Shown one piece after another: positions 45,391-58,681 of a stretch of 64,000 nucleotides of DNA (within the stretch, counting starts at the first letter, position 1; every line of letters begins with the position of its first letter). Source of the DNA: Pelobates cultripes (taxonomy: Eukaryota; Chordata; Amphibia; Anura; Pelobatidae). A program made the translations under genes and the position numbers. Location of the stretch: contig OW240912.1 in the NCBI GenBank assembly GCA_933207985.1, forward strand, positions 250,137,252-250,201,251, given 5' to 3'. A model generated the notes under the pieces. It saw only the letters and a program-made list of their open reading frames with translations, had not been told where the DNA came from and searched no databases.

Positions 45391-45878
45391 TTAAAGGGAC
45401 ACTATAGTCACTAGAACAACTACAGCTTAATTTTCATGTAAACACTGCCTTTTCTTTGCAAAGGCTTACCTAGGGACACCTCCAAGTGGCCACTCCTCAG
45501 ATGGCACTGGAGGGGCTTCCTGGGTCAGGGCTGCACAGTAGGCAGCTCTGCTATTCAGCGTCCCCCCGCTCTGCATGGAGACGCTGAATTTTCCTCATAG
45601 AGATGCATTGATTTAATGAGGAGGTCCTGATTGGCCAAAACAGCATTTGGCCCCGCCCAGTGCCAATTTTAGCCACAGGGAAAGAATTGGATTGGCTAAA
45701 AATTGGCCATTTTGATGATGTCCCAAAGGGGGAGGGGCAGATCTGTGTAGCGCTGGAAATAAGGTGAGTTTTATACTTTTATAGGGAGGCTAAAGGGGGC
45801 AAGCCACCTTTATGGTGGGTTTAGCACCATAGGTCAGGAATACATGTTTGTGTTCCTGACCCTATAGTGATGCTTTAA
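45391..45878. mobile_element. T2-type MITE, complete (488 bp)
   Basis: Begins TTAAAGGGACACTATAGTCA and ends CTATAGTGATGCTTTAA, with TTAA at both ends. Inside are hairpins, e.g. CCTCATAGAGATGC and AATTGGATTGGCTAAAAATT. No ORF. Confidence 0.85.
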
Positions 45879-46925
45879 GGTTATTTCAAATTTTAGGATA
45901 AAGTAGTTAAACTGACAGAGTATTTTTCCATTTTGGCTATTTTGACTTTAAATTCACTTTGAATTCTTAGTTTAATAAATAATTCTGTGTGTATAATTGA
46001 CTGAGTAAGTTAGCCGTGGTAGGAAACTTGTCATGTTAATTGCGGAGCAAGTGTTTGTAACTGGTAAGCCAGGTGTATGTAAGCTGGTAAGACTATGGGA
46101 CTGATATTGTGTCTAGATGAGTGAATGTAACTAAGTTGGCATATTACATAGGGTTCAATATGGCTAGGGGGTTATTCACTAAACTCTGATTTGCAGCAAA
46201 TTTAAATCTATACAGAATAATCTAGGCAAATATAGCCAAACTGTGACTGTAGCTAATACATTTTGCCATTTGGATTTAGGTTAGCTACCATTTGGAGTAT
46301 AATGGAAAAATCCATTTATAATGAGAAGGTTTGGGTTTAGAGACCATTTGTCTTTGTGCTCTGTAATATTAAACATTACATCAGTGCCCATGGTATAAGG
46401 GAATATGTCACTCCTTTGTTACTGTGTGGTCTTGATATGCCCACTTTCTTTTATGTCTTCCTATGGCCTCTGAACACTGAACATGGGTGGTGGATGAGAG
46501 AATGACAGTGTTGTGTACATTTGCTCCTTCTGTGCTGTCCAATGTCAACTGCATTTGTTTAATGTCCCCCGTGATGAGAGAAGAAGAGACATCTGATTCT
46601 AGTCCCTTGCTGATAGTTTGGATGTCATAGAGACCTTAGTGGCTGCTAATACAGCAGCCACATTTCTAAAAAATGTAAATGTTTGCTATCACTCAATTTG
46701 GGTGTAGAACTGGTGAATTAAATTCAGTACCAGATGACATTTTGAACTGAATTTCCCAAATTGGCACCCAAATTAAAAAAGATAACTTCTTGAATATTAT
46801 GGCCTGGAAACAGAGTAGTTAAGTTCCAAATACTGAGTAAGACTGAGTATTTACCATTATCTCATCAGATTGTTCTTGAACATTGCATTTGTGATATGTA
46901 TTATTAGAATTGTAGATTGTAAAAC
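45879..46925. other. AT-rich DNA with short MITE-like pieces
   Basis: 45940-45985 and 46168-46215 share TTCACTAAAC and TTTGAATTC words with 31930-31970, 58556-58600 and 60510-60650, suggesting scattered fragments of one MITE family. Confidence 0.4.
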
Positions 46926-48107
46926 ATTTTCCATTTTTTTTTGTCATTCTTTCTTTTATTGAGGCAATTGTTTATGGTGGTACAGAATGAAAAGAGGCAG
47001 AAAGGTAAAAATACATACATAGTAGGGTCATCATAGCAATGCTCAACTTCCCTTAGATATGCCCGCCTCATTTATTTATTAGGTAAACAAGCTTAAAACG
47101 TTTGAGGTGCTATGTCTAGGCTCTGTAATGCAGTTATATTTCTGTGTATGTGTTATCAGGGTGAAATCGCATTCAGCATGTATGCTTCGATGTTGACTAT
47201 CTCGTCCAGTATGCGGTTATCTATGTATGCTAGTCTCGCCTGACACCTTGTGCCCTTTATCGCTGTCTTGCATTGCAACTATCTAGTTGTGTGGTACAAT
47301 GTGCACTGTGTGGTTTATGGGACATGAAAAGCTATGTGGTTCCAGAAATAAGGTCACACTTTCCGTCCGGGAGCGGGTTGTTACTCATTCTCCGTCACGT
47401 GGGCTATCTTGCAACACGTGGGGAGCTCAGGGTTCCCAGTCCTGTGTCAGTCGATTCCATTGCTGGGCATCGTGGTGGTAGGTACCTGAGAGAATGGGGT
47501 CGCGGGTGGCGGGAGGTGGTGGATGGACATTCGCGGCATGTGGCCTTTCGGCGTTGTGGATGATGCCTCAGAGGGGGTTTCCTCAGGACCTTTGGTCTGG
47601 ATGGGCTCTTAGTGGGAGTGGTGGAGGTTTGGGCGTCTTAAAGGGCGTCTAGCCGCTCATGCAAGGGCTGAGAGGGCCTCTGTGTGGTGCTTTGTCCGGC
47701 GTCCGCTATTTTGTAAGCATGACTCGGGTTGCAGGGGACCGCGGGGGTCCGCGGCTGATTGTGAGCCAGGTTGGTGTGGACCAGGATAACCCCCACCGAT
47801 CCAAAGGGGGGAAACACAGTCACTGCATGATGTGAGCTGTGTGAAGGCGGCAGGAGAGCGGCCATCTCCCCCGCGCCATCTGCGTGTGTAGGCCGCATGT
47901 CGGATATGAGCAGGTTTGGATGCAGTATCCTCGCGTTTGGTATCTTGTGGTTAGTCGCAGGTTCCGGGGTTGACTTAGAGCCCGTGGGTATCTGGGTGCA
48001 TTGTGTATCCGTGAGTAGGTCGGTTAGAAAGACTTTTACCCCGGGAGCTCCTGCTGTCTGCGACCGCTCAGCTTGGCGGTCAGGCCACGCCCCCATTTTC
48101 CATTTTT
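46926..48107 (-). mobile_element. Short L1-derived element: 5' end joined to 3' tail, with 13 bp duplication
   Basis: On the minus strand the insert starts at 48094 with GGGGGCGTGGCCTGACCGCC, an L1-type 5' start, and ends at 46939 with CAATAAAAGAAAGAATGAC and poly-A. The 13-mer ATTTTCCATTTTT lies on both sides (46926-46938 and 48095-48107). Length is about 1,156 bp, yet ORF2 is entirely absent. The 5' part encodes a 152-codon minus-strand frame (48096-47638) without known domains. It is much more GC-rich than its flanks. Confidence 0.8.
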
Positions 48108-50045
48108 ATTTATTTTAAGATTTATTGTATATAAAATAGTGTCAGTTATAGACTAAACACAGTACCAGCTATTGAAGTCCTAATTAATGTCCAGCTACGG
48201 TGTTCTGATTAAAAAAAAATATTTGTCTGGATTACCTTAATACAGGCACTCAGGTTATTTTCCGTGTATTGTACCAATACACAATTTGCTGTTTTCCAAG
48301 CTGATACAGCACCTCCATATAAAAAACACGGTGGCTTAAGAGACAATTTGACCCTTGCAGTTTAACTTTCTTTTCAAATTCTTTGTTCATATGGCCACAT
48401 AATGTCTTCATTAATGAAAGATACATGCCAGTTGAATGGCGAGAACAAACATTCTCTGGCACTTCACCTTTGGTGGACCATAACTTCAAAAGCACATCTA
48501 ATACACAAGTTACCTAACCGTGTGCAGTTATGAAATACATATAATGCTCTCTTGAGGTTTCTGATTACATCCATAAACCACTTAACTGTTTTCTTGTGGT
48601 TTACAATATCTCCCAAACTCCTTAACTGCATTTTTTTACCTACTTTAACACATACTTTACCATTATGTATGCCCCTTTCTTAATAATTATTTCTAAATAA
48701 ATTTTAAATGATTTTGAAACTGCTCTGTTATCAATGATAAAAGAAAAAATACAGCTTGTTTTTATTTTTGTACCAAATAACATTGTATAGTATTTTACAT
48801 TTATACGTGATTTCTCTTGGCATCGGTAACCCCTGGAGTGGATCTAGAGTGCATACCATTAGTACAATACCCTCCAGAAATACACTGAAAGGGTCAAAAC
48901 CCTGGGCTTGTTCTCATCCGTTTAAATGAAATGAAAGTTTATTATTTTTACATAAATGCTTTTGTTGTAAGGTTTAACCCGTAAAAAATGTACAGGTCAT
49001 ATTTCTATAACTGTCTGGGCATGTCTAAAAAGTTTATCAAATTTATTAATAACACATTTTGTCAATTGCATTTCTTTTGTTAAATCTCTTTTCAGCATGC
49101 TTCACTAAATTGATTATACTTGGGCATTAAAGCAGACTACTCTAGCAAATTCTTATCTCACTTCTTTTCCCATCTGTTCTATTTTTAATGTAACACTAAA
49201 AGAACAGAGTCTCCTTGAGAATACGTAAATGTAAGCAACTGTTTGGATGCTTTTTCAAACCACTGAAGCCCATCAGAGGCAATCTGCATACAACATTGTT
49301 CTGTAGGTTTTATGCCTTGTGCTTGGTTTTATATTGTATTCTGCAGGTCAATGAATGTTTTTTATCTTATGAAAAGATAACCATTCTGTTTATCTGTTTA
49401 ATCCAGACATGGACTCAAACGATTTACCCAATTGTATATATTCACATAAAAATTTCAAAAAGTACAGAATGCTCCCAGTAATCTCTGACTTTTAGTGATG
49501 TTTCACATCTGTGTGACTAGGGCACAATTTTAGAAAACAAGATGAGAATTCGCCAAAAGGAAGATCAGATATCATACATATATTACAAACTTCAACACAA
49601 GTCACTGTTATACTTTTATAGGACAAAGCTCTCTTAACCCTTAGAATGTCACATACACAAACTTGCACAATACATATATGGATTAGACTTAGGCATTCAT
49701 TTTCGGATGGACAGATTGTATCTACATTTTTGGCATTTCGCCCATTAGTCTAAAAGACAAATGGACTAATGCAAATTCCTACAAATGAAACAAAGAATGA
49801 ATTGCTTGTTGGACAAAATGTCATCCATGCAATTTGTTCTCCTGTTCATTGCTTTTTTTAGTTAGTTACAAGGAGGGAGTTACCCTACTTGAAATATTTA
49901 AAAATAGAATCACCACTTCCTAAATACTCCCAGGCCCCCTTCACAACCTTAGAGTTGGACCTATGGGACCCAATATACTCTTTCATGCCCCTACCTTGTG
50001 TAGCACAAATGTTTTAAAGATGGTCAAGAATATGTTTATATCTAT
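48108..50045. other. Unique AT-rich DNA
   Basis: No gene or repeat family recognised, apart from a possible decayed LINE tail near 49855-50045 (TATGTTTCTATGTTT). Confidence 0.4.
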
Positions 50046-50139
50046 GTTTCTATGTTTAATATGTTGAAAGATTTGGCGCTCTGTGACTTCTGGTTGTTCC
50101 CAAACCTAAAATCTATCAGACAGCCACTAGAGGCACTTT

Positions 50140-50371
50140 TAAACATTTTAAACAACGCTGGACGTCATGAAATTCACTGGAATCCCCATAGGAAAGCATT
50201 GATTAATGCTTTTCTATGGGGAGGTCTAATGCGCGTGCACAGCCATGCCACGCCGCATTAGTTCGCTGGCTGACGTTGGAGGAGCCTTGGCGCTGGATTC
50301 AGGTAAGTTACTGAAGGGGTTTTAATGGGTTGGGGGGTGGGAGTGAGCGGGACATTGCAGGATCCCTTTAA
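50140..50371. mobile_element. T2-type MITE, right half
   Basis: Matches 60970-61305: a hairpin around CCCCATAGGAAAGCATT, then AGGTAAGTTACTGAAGGGGT, and ends CAGGATCCCTTTAA. The left half is absent. Confidence 0.7.
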
Positions 50372-50425
50372 TATGGATCAACGTTTCAGTCCTACCGAAG
50401 GACTTTCATCAGAATCAAAAGTACC
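50372..50425 (-). ncRNA. Hammerhead ribozyme core
   Basis: On the minus strand, 50412-50383 reads CTGATGA, A, AGTCC, loop TTCGGTA, GGACT, GAAAC. All conserved core nucleotides of a hammerhead (CUGAUGA and GAAA) are present and stem II is 5 perfect base pairs. It is followed by GTTGATC, which could give a very short helix III and an AUC or similar cleavage site, as in the minimal type I hammerheads of Penelope-like retroelements. The partner strand of helix I is not certain. It directly follows the T2 fragment end on the plus strand. Activity is unknown. Confidence 0.7.
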
Positions 50426-51477
50426 AAATAAAAAATATTTTTCTATATGATATCTACTTATATATGTATAAATATGCTATCTATGTATATATGTATTTAT
50501 ATGTATATAAAATGTCCTATCTTTGGATACTGAAAGGAAAAATACATTTAAACATTACTTGCCATGACGCCCAATATACGCTTTCTGCGATACTCCTTCT
50601 AATCTTTTGGGGGTTAAGGAAAATTGGTTCATTCACTGAACTGGAGATTTGAAAATAACTGGCAAATTCTTGATCACAATATATAGATTTCAGAAAAGAG
50701 GTTATAGTGGGAGCTTATGCATTTGTGCAGAGAGATTCTTTGATGAGTGGAAAAAGCTGGACATAGCTGCATAATCAACTAAAAAAGACAGTGGGAAAAT
50801 GAAATAAGGCACAGTCGTTTGGAATAATAAAAAAGAAAATGCAATGCATTGTAGAAAAAAGAAAACCTAAAGATAAAAGGACACATTTCTATGGGCACTG
50901 AAATCATATAAAATGGATGTGAAGTTATAAACAGGAAAAATGTTTAAATCGATTAATCAATATTTTATTTACATAATATATCATGACTAAACTGTATTTC
51001 TCAAAAAAGGGTTTTAAGTCTTATTAATTTTCCACTAAATTTGTTGAGCAGTGTTCATACACATTCTATTTTAATGCTTCTTTACAGTTATACGCCATAT
51101 TTTTAAGCAATAATAATAAAATATCTCACTGTTTTTGAAACTACCTACTTACTTTTAGTACACTCTGGTATCATTTTGCATTTGACTTCAAACACTGGTT
51201 AAATGTTTTGATATACAATCTGTTTGAGAATCTGCTATTAAAATTCTAGATATAAAGCTTGCATAATCCAATAATAAATAAACTAGTCAGTATATTTGTC
51301 TATGTCAGAAAAGGGGGTTTACTAGTAAACAACAAATTGTAGTGAATCAAATCAAACATATGAAAAATTAAGCTATAATTGTCAAAATGTAACTATAGTT
51401 GTAGTGCAGAGTTTTTCCAAATCTGAACAATTTGCCTTAAACTATAATTTGGTTTTAATCCACTACAATTTCATTTT
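50426..51477. other. AT-rich DNA
   Basis: A TA/TATG-rich patch at 50440-50510. No gene recognised. Part may belong to the retroelement carrying the hammerhead. Confidence 0.4.
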
Positions 51478-51825
51478 TTAAAGGAACACTAAAGCATTAG
51501 GAATACAATGGCTGCCTCTGGTGTGGTTTAATCCAATGCTTCTCACAGAGGAGCATTGGGGACCTAATGCACATGTGCTGTGATATTCAAACTTGGAAAG
51601 GATTGAATCAATGCTTCTGTACGGGGCTTCTGCATCACTTGACTTGAGTTTTACACAGTAGTGCAGCAGAAGGGCCTATAGCGGTTGTTAACCCTCTAAT
51701 GTAAACATTGTAGTTTTAAAAAAAAAATGCATTGTTTTACATTGTAGGCTCAAGAGGACAGGGACACTGCACCCAAACCACTTCATTGAGATGAAGTGGT
51801 CTGGATGCCTATAGTGTTTCTCGGG
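51478..51825. mobile_element. T2-type MITE, degenerate
   Basis: Begins TTAAAGGAACACTAAAGCAT. Near the right end, ACTTCATTGAGATGAAGTGG forms a hairpin and GCCTATAGTGTTTCTCGGG is a decayed terminus without TTAA. Confidence 0.6.
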
Positions 51826-53144
51826 TGTTTGTTCTTAAAATTAAGAATGTGACTTGATATTGCAATTTTTGCAGACCAGCCTTGTTCTTTGGAGTGTCAA
51901 GAGTCGAGTGTCAACTATTGCTGAACACTATATTTGCACTTTATGCCTATTTAGGACTAGGACATTTTAAAATGGTTACACAACACATTTAACAGATTTA
52001 ACACCCCCAGATGGAGCATTCTCCGTCTTTACTTGTAACGTTTTAGGTATGTACAAGTTACTTCACATTTACCTTTAATTTACTTTTCTCTGGAGTTAGT
52101 GTTTTTGAGGGGATATAATTGCTGGTTAAACAAGCCTAAAATAGAATCTATATTGTCATTATATTTTTATGAGCTGGTACCCAGAATGGTTTAAATATTC
52201 AGAGATTTTACAACTGATTTTTAAGGAGGTAGTGTCATATTCTAATCAAATGCAATATTATAGATGGCACCTGAAAACGTATACAGATGGAAAAGCAATC
52301 ATCAATGTGTTCTCACATATCTTTTTCCAGAGGGAATTTAACAATAAACATTAATTTGGTGTATAACTGGTATGCTTATTTTTCTTCCCCCAAATGCATA
52401 ATTTAGCATTTTTTCAATACTGACACACATCTGCTGTTTAAATATCAAGTCTCCTATTTTGTCTAAATATGATTGCAGACATAGCATCTTGCTCCGATCA
52501 CCTTTCATAACAGAGGCATTGTTTTGAGTGCCGTACAAATGGTAAATTATAATTAATCATAATAAAATAAACAATGAACCTTGAGTAAAACACTTTAAAC
52601 TCTTTGTAAAGCTGGAAAATGTACCACTGATGGGGAAGTATAGTCTAATAATTTATTCATGAGACGAGGGGAGCAAAACAAGATCAAATAACTGTGAGGG
52701 ATTTAGATTTTTTGAGCAATATGTCATTGACTCATACTCCTTTTCCTGAATAAACACAATACACTGAATAAACCTGCATCCAGTGGAAATAAAAACATAA
52801 AACTAGGTTAGGCTGTCATCACTTTGAATTTGTTCTTTTAACTCATTCCCTATTCATATATAAATAGGCTTTCCCATTCCCACATGCTTCATTTTATATT
52901 GCATTAAGTACCATCCCCAGTCCGTTTTAGCAGTTACCACTAAGATAACTTGACATGGCCTATTATACTTGAAACCATGTTGACTCATATTAACGGCAGA
53001 GACAGAGTTTCTTTCAGAAATCCTCTAGTAGCAGCATTTTCCTAATCGATGATGGGCTTACCAGTATGTAATTTCAAGAGGACTGCACATTACACATGCA
53101 TTCATTTTCAGACAAAAGCACATTAGTCTGATTTTAGGGTTTCA
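51826..53144. other. AT-rich unique DNA
   Basis: No recognised features. Confidence 0.4.
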
Positions 53145-53388
53145 TTAAAGGGACATGCATCACTTTAGCTTTAAATAAGACAGTTTCAGGCTGAAAAAAA
53201 CAGATACAAAATGTTATTTTTTCCATATTTAACTTCATCTTTCCTATGCTTTCCACACCCCCTCCAGGGGGAACACTGGTCTAACCAATCAGGGTCCTAT
53301 TCCTAGGAATGCTGGAAATGCATTGGGCATGCCTGACATATTTGCACATGTGAAGTTGGAAGATTTATTTACCTTGAAAAATCCTTAA
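53145..53388. mobile_element. Possible short T2-type MITE
   Basis: TTAAAGGGACATGCATC at the left and AAAATCCTTAA at the right; interior not recognisable. Confidence 0.35.
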
Positions 53389-53437
53389 GAAGAAAGGGAG
53401 TCTGATAAGTGTAATTCATGGCAGAGCAGGCACCAGG

Positions 53438-53674
53438 TGTCAGGTTCTCTGCTGTGTTAGTGATGAACAGTGTATACACACTACTATTCTACCCTCTATT
53501 CTCCTTTGACTTGGCTTTTGTATTTTCACTATTCCTGAATTCTGGCTTTCTTGACCTTGGCTTGTCCCCGGCTACTCTATGTCTTTGTAAACATTAGCTC
53601 GGCCACTCTAAGGTCCAGTATACATTATCTATTCTATTACACTGTGCATGTTGGGTCTCTATATATTCCTGACA
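53438..53674. repeat. Possible short LTR fragment
   Basis: Ends TGTCAGG and CCTGACA are perfect inverted repeats and the interior (CTTGGCTTGTCCCCGGCTAC) resembles Ty3-type LTRs of frogs. Flanking 5 bp do not match, so internal deletion is likely. Confidence 0.4.
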
Positions 53675-53931
53675 GTCAGTGCAGAATGAGGAGATTGCTG
53701 CTGGACAATGATGTCCTTTTTTGTCATTAGTGAACTTCGCTTGACTGGACTAGCGAGTGGGTAAGAGGGAGGAGGGTGGCTGAAGAAACTCCCCTAGCTT
53801 AGAGACATGCTCAATAATGCAATCTGAACAAATTTATATTAAGTTTATAAATGTTGATTACATCATTTTCAAAGGTTTTCTTGCTTTATTTTGGTTTGTA
53901 TATTAATTTAAGCATGCAATAAAAAAAACAA

Positions 53932-54845
53932 TTGAAAACAGCCATGACACACAAGACGGACCATGATGGCGCAGACAAGGATATAAACGTATCCCAGAGG
54001 TCGCCGAACCCAGACTCCCCACTTACACCAGCAGTAATGCAAAACATGCTCGATGACATGTCTGCGAAAATGCTCCAGACTATGCAAGCTTCTATAAACA
54101 ATCTCCAAAAAGACCTCCAGGATCTGGGTACAAGAACGTCAGCCATAGAGGACAAAATGGCAGAACAAGCAGAGGCACATAACGACTTGGCCATGAAAGT
54201 GAAAGGCCTTATGACCCACATGGATGTTATGATACTAGACTAGCGGACATTGAGGACCGGGTCAGGTGCAATAATCTTTGCATCAGGGGAGTAGTGGAGT
54301 CAGTGGGCACCAGCGACCTGCAGGCCTATGTCACGGGCCTCCTGTGACTTACTGCTTACATGTATACCATGGCACCAGACTTACTGCTGTTTGACAGTGT
54401 TCGCGAGGCCTAGCTTTTTACCACTGAACACTCCCAGGGACATCCTACTCCGAATGCATTATTAACATGCAAAGGAAGTGGTCCTGATGGGGAGCACAGC
54501 TACCAAGGAATGGCCTGAGAAGTAAAAACATCTCCATCTTTGCTGACATCTCCACCTTTACCCTAAATAAATGGAGGACCTTTCAAGAAATAACAGCACG
54601 GCTCCGGGAGAACCATCCGACTTACCGCTGGGGCTACCCTGTAAAGCTGCTAGTCCAGAGAGAAGGGAATACAACTGTGATATGCACCACCAAAGAGGGC
54701 GAACAAATCCTCCATGACTGGGGCCTAGAGCAGCAGACCTCACTAGGAAAATCGACGGAGCCACAGAGAATCTTCCCTGATTGGAAGAAAGCGAGAAGAT
54801 GTTGAGAGTCTTCCAGGGACTGAAAATTAAACACACTAGAGTCAC
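53932..54845 (+). pseudogene. L1/Tx1-type ORF1, broken
   Basis: From ATG 53932 a 103-codon frame with a coiled-coil-like stretch (LDDMSAKMLQTMQASINNLQ and on), typical for the trimerising half of L1 ORF1p. After 54243 the frame changes and DIEDRVRCNNLCIRGV (the start of the RNA-recognition domain) is seen, then after stops FQEITARLRENHPTYRWGYP and VKLLV of the C-terminal domain near 54580-54660. Stops and indels rule out function. ORF2 follows in the same orientation at 55746. Confidence 0.75.
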
Positions 54846-55745
54846 GAAACAGCAAGTACCTTAGACCCCAGTTCTGTCCACTTTAACCTGTGTCCCTACA
54901 TTCAGGGTAGCTCTAGCCACTTGATCTCCAGAGATCTCACAAATGTCTTAGAATGTCTTAATGAAAAGGGGGAAAATAAATAAATAAAATAATTAAATTA
55001 ATTAATACAAATGTATTACATCTATGCACGGGGAGGGGGGAGAGGAGGGCTCGGTATATGGAGCACATGTTACTTAGTGGCTCTTGACCTCTAGAATAAA
55101 ACACCCTCGCAAAAGATTGGGACTTAGATACAGGTTATAATGCCTCCTTACTGTTTTGTCTATATGAAATGATATGTTTTGGTTATGTTTAATGCTATGT
55201 TTTATGCTATGTTTTGCCTAAATGTACAGATATTCTATACGAGGGGACAGTGGGAAAACTCCCATGTTTTTAGTTTTTAAGTTGAATTGACCTTGATAAT
55301 TTAAAAGGAATATCACATCCCAGACTCAGACAGGAGACATGACTGGCCCTACTGGGGCATTACTGGGTTTCTACCTCAAATGCGGTCTGCTATCTACTAT
55401 ACCCATGCATATCAAGGCATGAACCTTGTATATACAGCAAAAGACACTAAGGGGCTCCTGCTGAAGGAGGGGGGAGAGAGTTAGATATACACTGGATATA
55501 TCTCTACATTCTTACAATCTATGTCCCACCAGGTGTTCACTCAATCAAACCTTTTTAAATGTATCTGACAATGACCACAATACAACTCAACACCAAGTAT
55601 ATTTATCACGCATAAGGGTCAACATTCATATATTTATATTTCACAGGCTGCACTGGGGGGAGCACACCAGGAAAGGAAGCTATCAGCTCACATAGCTTAA
55701 TGTGGTTGTCCATTACAGGGGACTTTCCACTCTGCTTATTTAAGC
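54846..55745 (+). other. L1 inter-ORF region
   Basis: Non-coding stretch between the ORF1 and ORF2 fragments, with low-complexity A-rich sequence at 54965-55010 and GGGGAGGGGGGAGAGGAGGG at 55030. No frame recognised. Confidence 0.45.
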
Positions 55746-56165
55746 TTGGGAGAGTGGAAGACCCCTCACAATATCGAATTATCACATTTTAAAAGTATCT
55801 TTTTCCATATGACCCCACATAAAATGAGGCTTAAACGACATGTCGTTAAACGACATCTCCTGAACCGTGAAATCAGAGCGCAAGAAACTGATATAGTATG
55901 TCTACAAGAGACTCATTTTAGAACAAATGACCACCCACAAATTTTGACGAATGAGTTCCATTGCTCCCAGTTCCATGCAACCTCCCCCACCAAAGCGCGA
56001 GGCGTCTCCATCTTAATTGGTAAACAAGTCTCCTTCCAAGTGGACATACCCTATTTGCAATACCTTGGGTTGTCTACTATTGCAAATGGTATGCCATCAT
56101 GGAGGTAATTCTCATTCCTGGGCTACCATACGGTCTCAAAGGCAACGTAACCAATCTGGCGAATT
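55746..56165 (+). pseudogene. L1/Tx1-type ORF2 start: APE-like endonuclease fragment
   Basis: The frame 55746-56108 includes AQETDIVCLQETHF, with the catalytic Glu (QETH) of apurinic-type endonucleases, then KARGVSILI. The Asn at the very start and the later D/H motifs are missing. It stops at 56108 and the sequence ends near 56165 in an A-run, so the copy is 3'-truncated or deleted. Confidence 0.75.
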
Positions 56166-56458
56166 TCAATGTGAAAAAAAAATGAAAAATGTAACATGCT
56201 ATATTTGACCCTGTAACTTCCCAAAACACTATAAAACCTGTACATAGGGGTTACTGTTTTACACATGAGACATCGCTGAATACAAATATGTGTATTTTAT
56301 TGCAGTAAAAGCAAACAGTATTATGACATTCACAGTTAAAATGTCACATAGAACAAAAAAAAAAAATACAATTATTTTTAGAGATCCCTCGCTACATACC
56401 TCAAAACAGAATGCACATGTCATGGTTGATTATATATTTCCTACCTGTTATATGTTAC

Positions 56459-56608
56459 ATTTTGTATATATTGTGTATTAATATTGTTTTTGTATTTTAT
56501 TGTACCCTATTGTATCAATGCAATGTTTTGTGGACCCAGGACATACTTGAAAAAGAGAGAAATCTCAATGTATCTTTTCTGGTAAAATATTTTATAAATA
56601 AATAAATA
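56459..56608 (+). mobile_element. CR1/L2-type LINE 3' end (same family as 16500-17525)
   Basis: Shares with the minus-strand copy TTTTGTATATATTGTGTATT, ATTGTACCCTATTG, GGACCCAGGACATACTTGAA and the end TATTTTATAAATAAATAA. It is a 5'-truncated insertion of about 150 bp. Confidence 0.8.
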
Positions 56609-58680
56609 ATTAAATTATGTTCCATACCTAAATATTTGATGTTAAATGAAAGCCCTGTTTCCCCTGAATAAAATGATATATAATAAGTGTGGGTGCACTT
56701 AATATGAAAGAGATGAATTACGCCTGAACAGACATATAGCTCAAATTCCAGGTTTTGTTTACATTTTGTTTTGATCACAACGTGTGGTATTTTCGAGGTC
56801 CTTCCTTCTAATTTTACTGTAAAGGAAGCTAGACAACAGCACATCCCACATTCCTTGTGCTGTGGAATGGGATCTAAATTATTTAATATATGGTGGGCAA
56901 ATACAGGATCCCCAAGCCTCCACCCCATTGGATGAGGAATTAAAATAAATGCCCACAGGTTGTGGGATAGGAGTATATTTAAAATGGGGAGTCCTGGCTA
57001 AAACGGAGAAAGAATGTGTAACCGTGATGTCCAAGATTAAGGGTTACAATCCCACAATTATTTCAGTTGCCACCTTTAAAGTGATGTCAGCTGACACTCA
57101 GGTGCGCAGCTCTCACTGATTTTTCTGCCTGTTGGGACATTCCCTTCCCTTGTTTTTGAGATCAGAGCCCCCGAACTGCACAAAGATAAGCAGTTCATTA
57201 TTCCTTTCATTATGGTAGAGAATTTCATGAGTGACCTGTCCATCTGTGCAGTGCAAGGTTCAAAACATGATTCACGCAAAGAAATAGTGGGCAGATACTG
57301 GAATATATAGACCGCAAAAAGAATTAATGTACTAATTAATTTAGAAGTCATGCATTGTAATAGTGTCTTACATCCATTGTTAATATTTCTCTTTACAATG
57401 CTGTTATTAATATGTGAGTTCAAAATGTTTTTTTTTGTTTGTTTTTTTTTATCATAGAACTGCATATATGCAAAATTTCAAATATTGTGCATTAAATTAT
57501 CTATGGAATACCAAAACCTTAAAACAATTTAAATGTGCAATATGCAATTTCTATTCATAATCAAATAAACATTTAACATCTCTATTTATATCACAGTGCT
57601 AATAGTTACCCAGTGGAATACTAATTATAAGAAAATGACCACTCTTTGCAAAAAAGATACTGTAAATTGGGATGCCTGTAGTTAATGACCTGCTAAGTTT
57701 CATTTCAGCTGAATGGAAGTCAATGTTACGTCCCTTATGTAGAAGGCGATTTCTCACAATAATGAATAGAGCAGAGCATTAAGATACAAAAGCAATCAAC
57801 AACCAGAGTGTACGTGTTTTCTTCTTAACAAATCAATATATTTAAAGAGCTAACTATTTTTACTTCTTAGAAGGATTTTGATAAAAAAATTAAAATCAAA
57901 AAGACATAATAAGTATCTGTGATCTTCTCGCAACCTTACTAGAATGGATAAAACAAAATACATAAATCAATGGCTTACAGTATCCTGTAGCATGGCGCCC
58001 TATATAATAGAACATTTTTGTCATTGTGCATTATTATCTGCTCCAGGTTTATTCCTCGGTGGCACATTACCCTTTTAACACAAAATAAGCAGAACAGATC
58101 AAAGTCTGAACAAAAGCATCTCTCAACTAGCCTGTGACTGCGTAAAGATTATCAATATGTGTCACCCATGGCAACATGCAGAGCAACTTTGATGACAAAA
58201 GCAATTACACTCAGACATCATCTGTCTCAATAAACATGATGATTGTACAAGCCTGGGCATAGTGTTTTTTTTCCCTATGTATTTAAATAAATAAAAAAAT
58301 CTACCTAGATATGATATACCAAGGGCAAAACTTAAATTTAAAAAACAGAATTTAATTAACGAATCAGACTATGTTTCATTTAACCTACTTTATTGTTCTG
58401 TGATCTAACTATTGTTTTTCAAATTTGCCATCTGTTTCAAATTAGCCGTTGGGTAGATTTCTTTTTGTCCAGTTCTAGAGAAAAGTAAATGAAGCACAGA
58501 AAGATTTGTCCTTAGATTTAGAGGTGAGATGACTGGGAATATATACAGGATTATTTACTAAAGTGAAGATTCAAATTCAGTTCTAAGAGAGTTTCAAATT
58601 CAAAGCCAGGGTAGCCGCACTGAAAGCATTACTGATTCAGACAATTAATCCAGTGCAGTTCTTTTGACCCTGACAGGTAC
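56609..58680. other. AT-rich unique DNA
   Basis: Nothing recognised except a MITE-like fragment at 58556-58600 (TTATTTACTAAAGTGAAGAT). Confidence 0.4.
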
Positions 58681-58681
58681 A

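Noticed and set aside
47287..47563. Overlapping plus-strand ORFs of 64-96 codons
   Set aside because: They lie antisense in the GC-rich short L1 derivative and show no domain.
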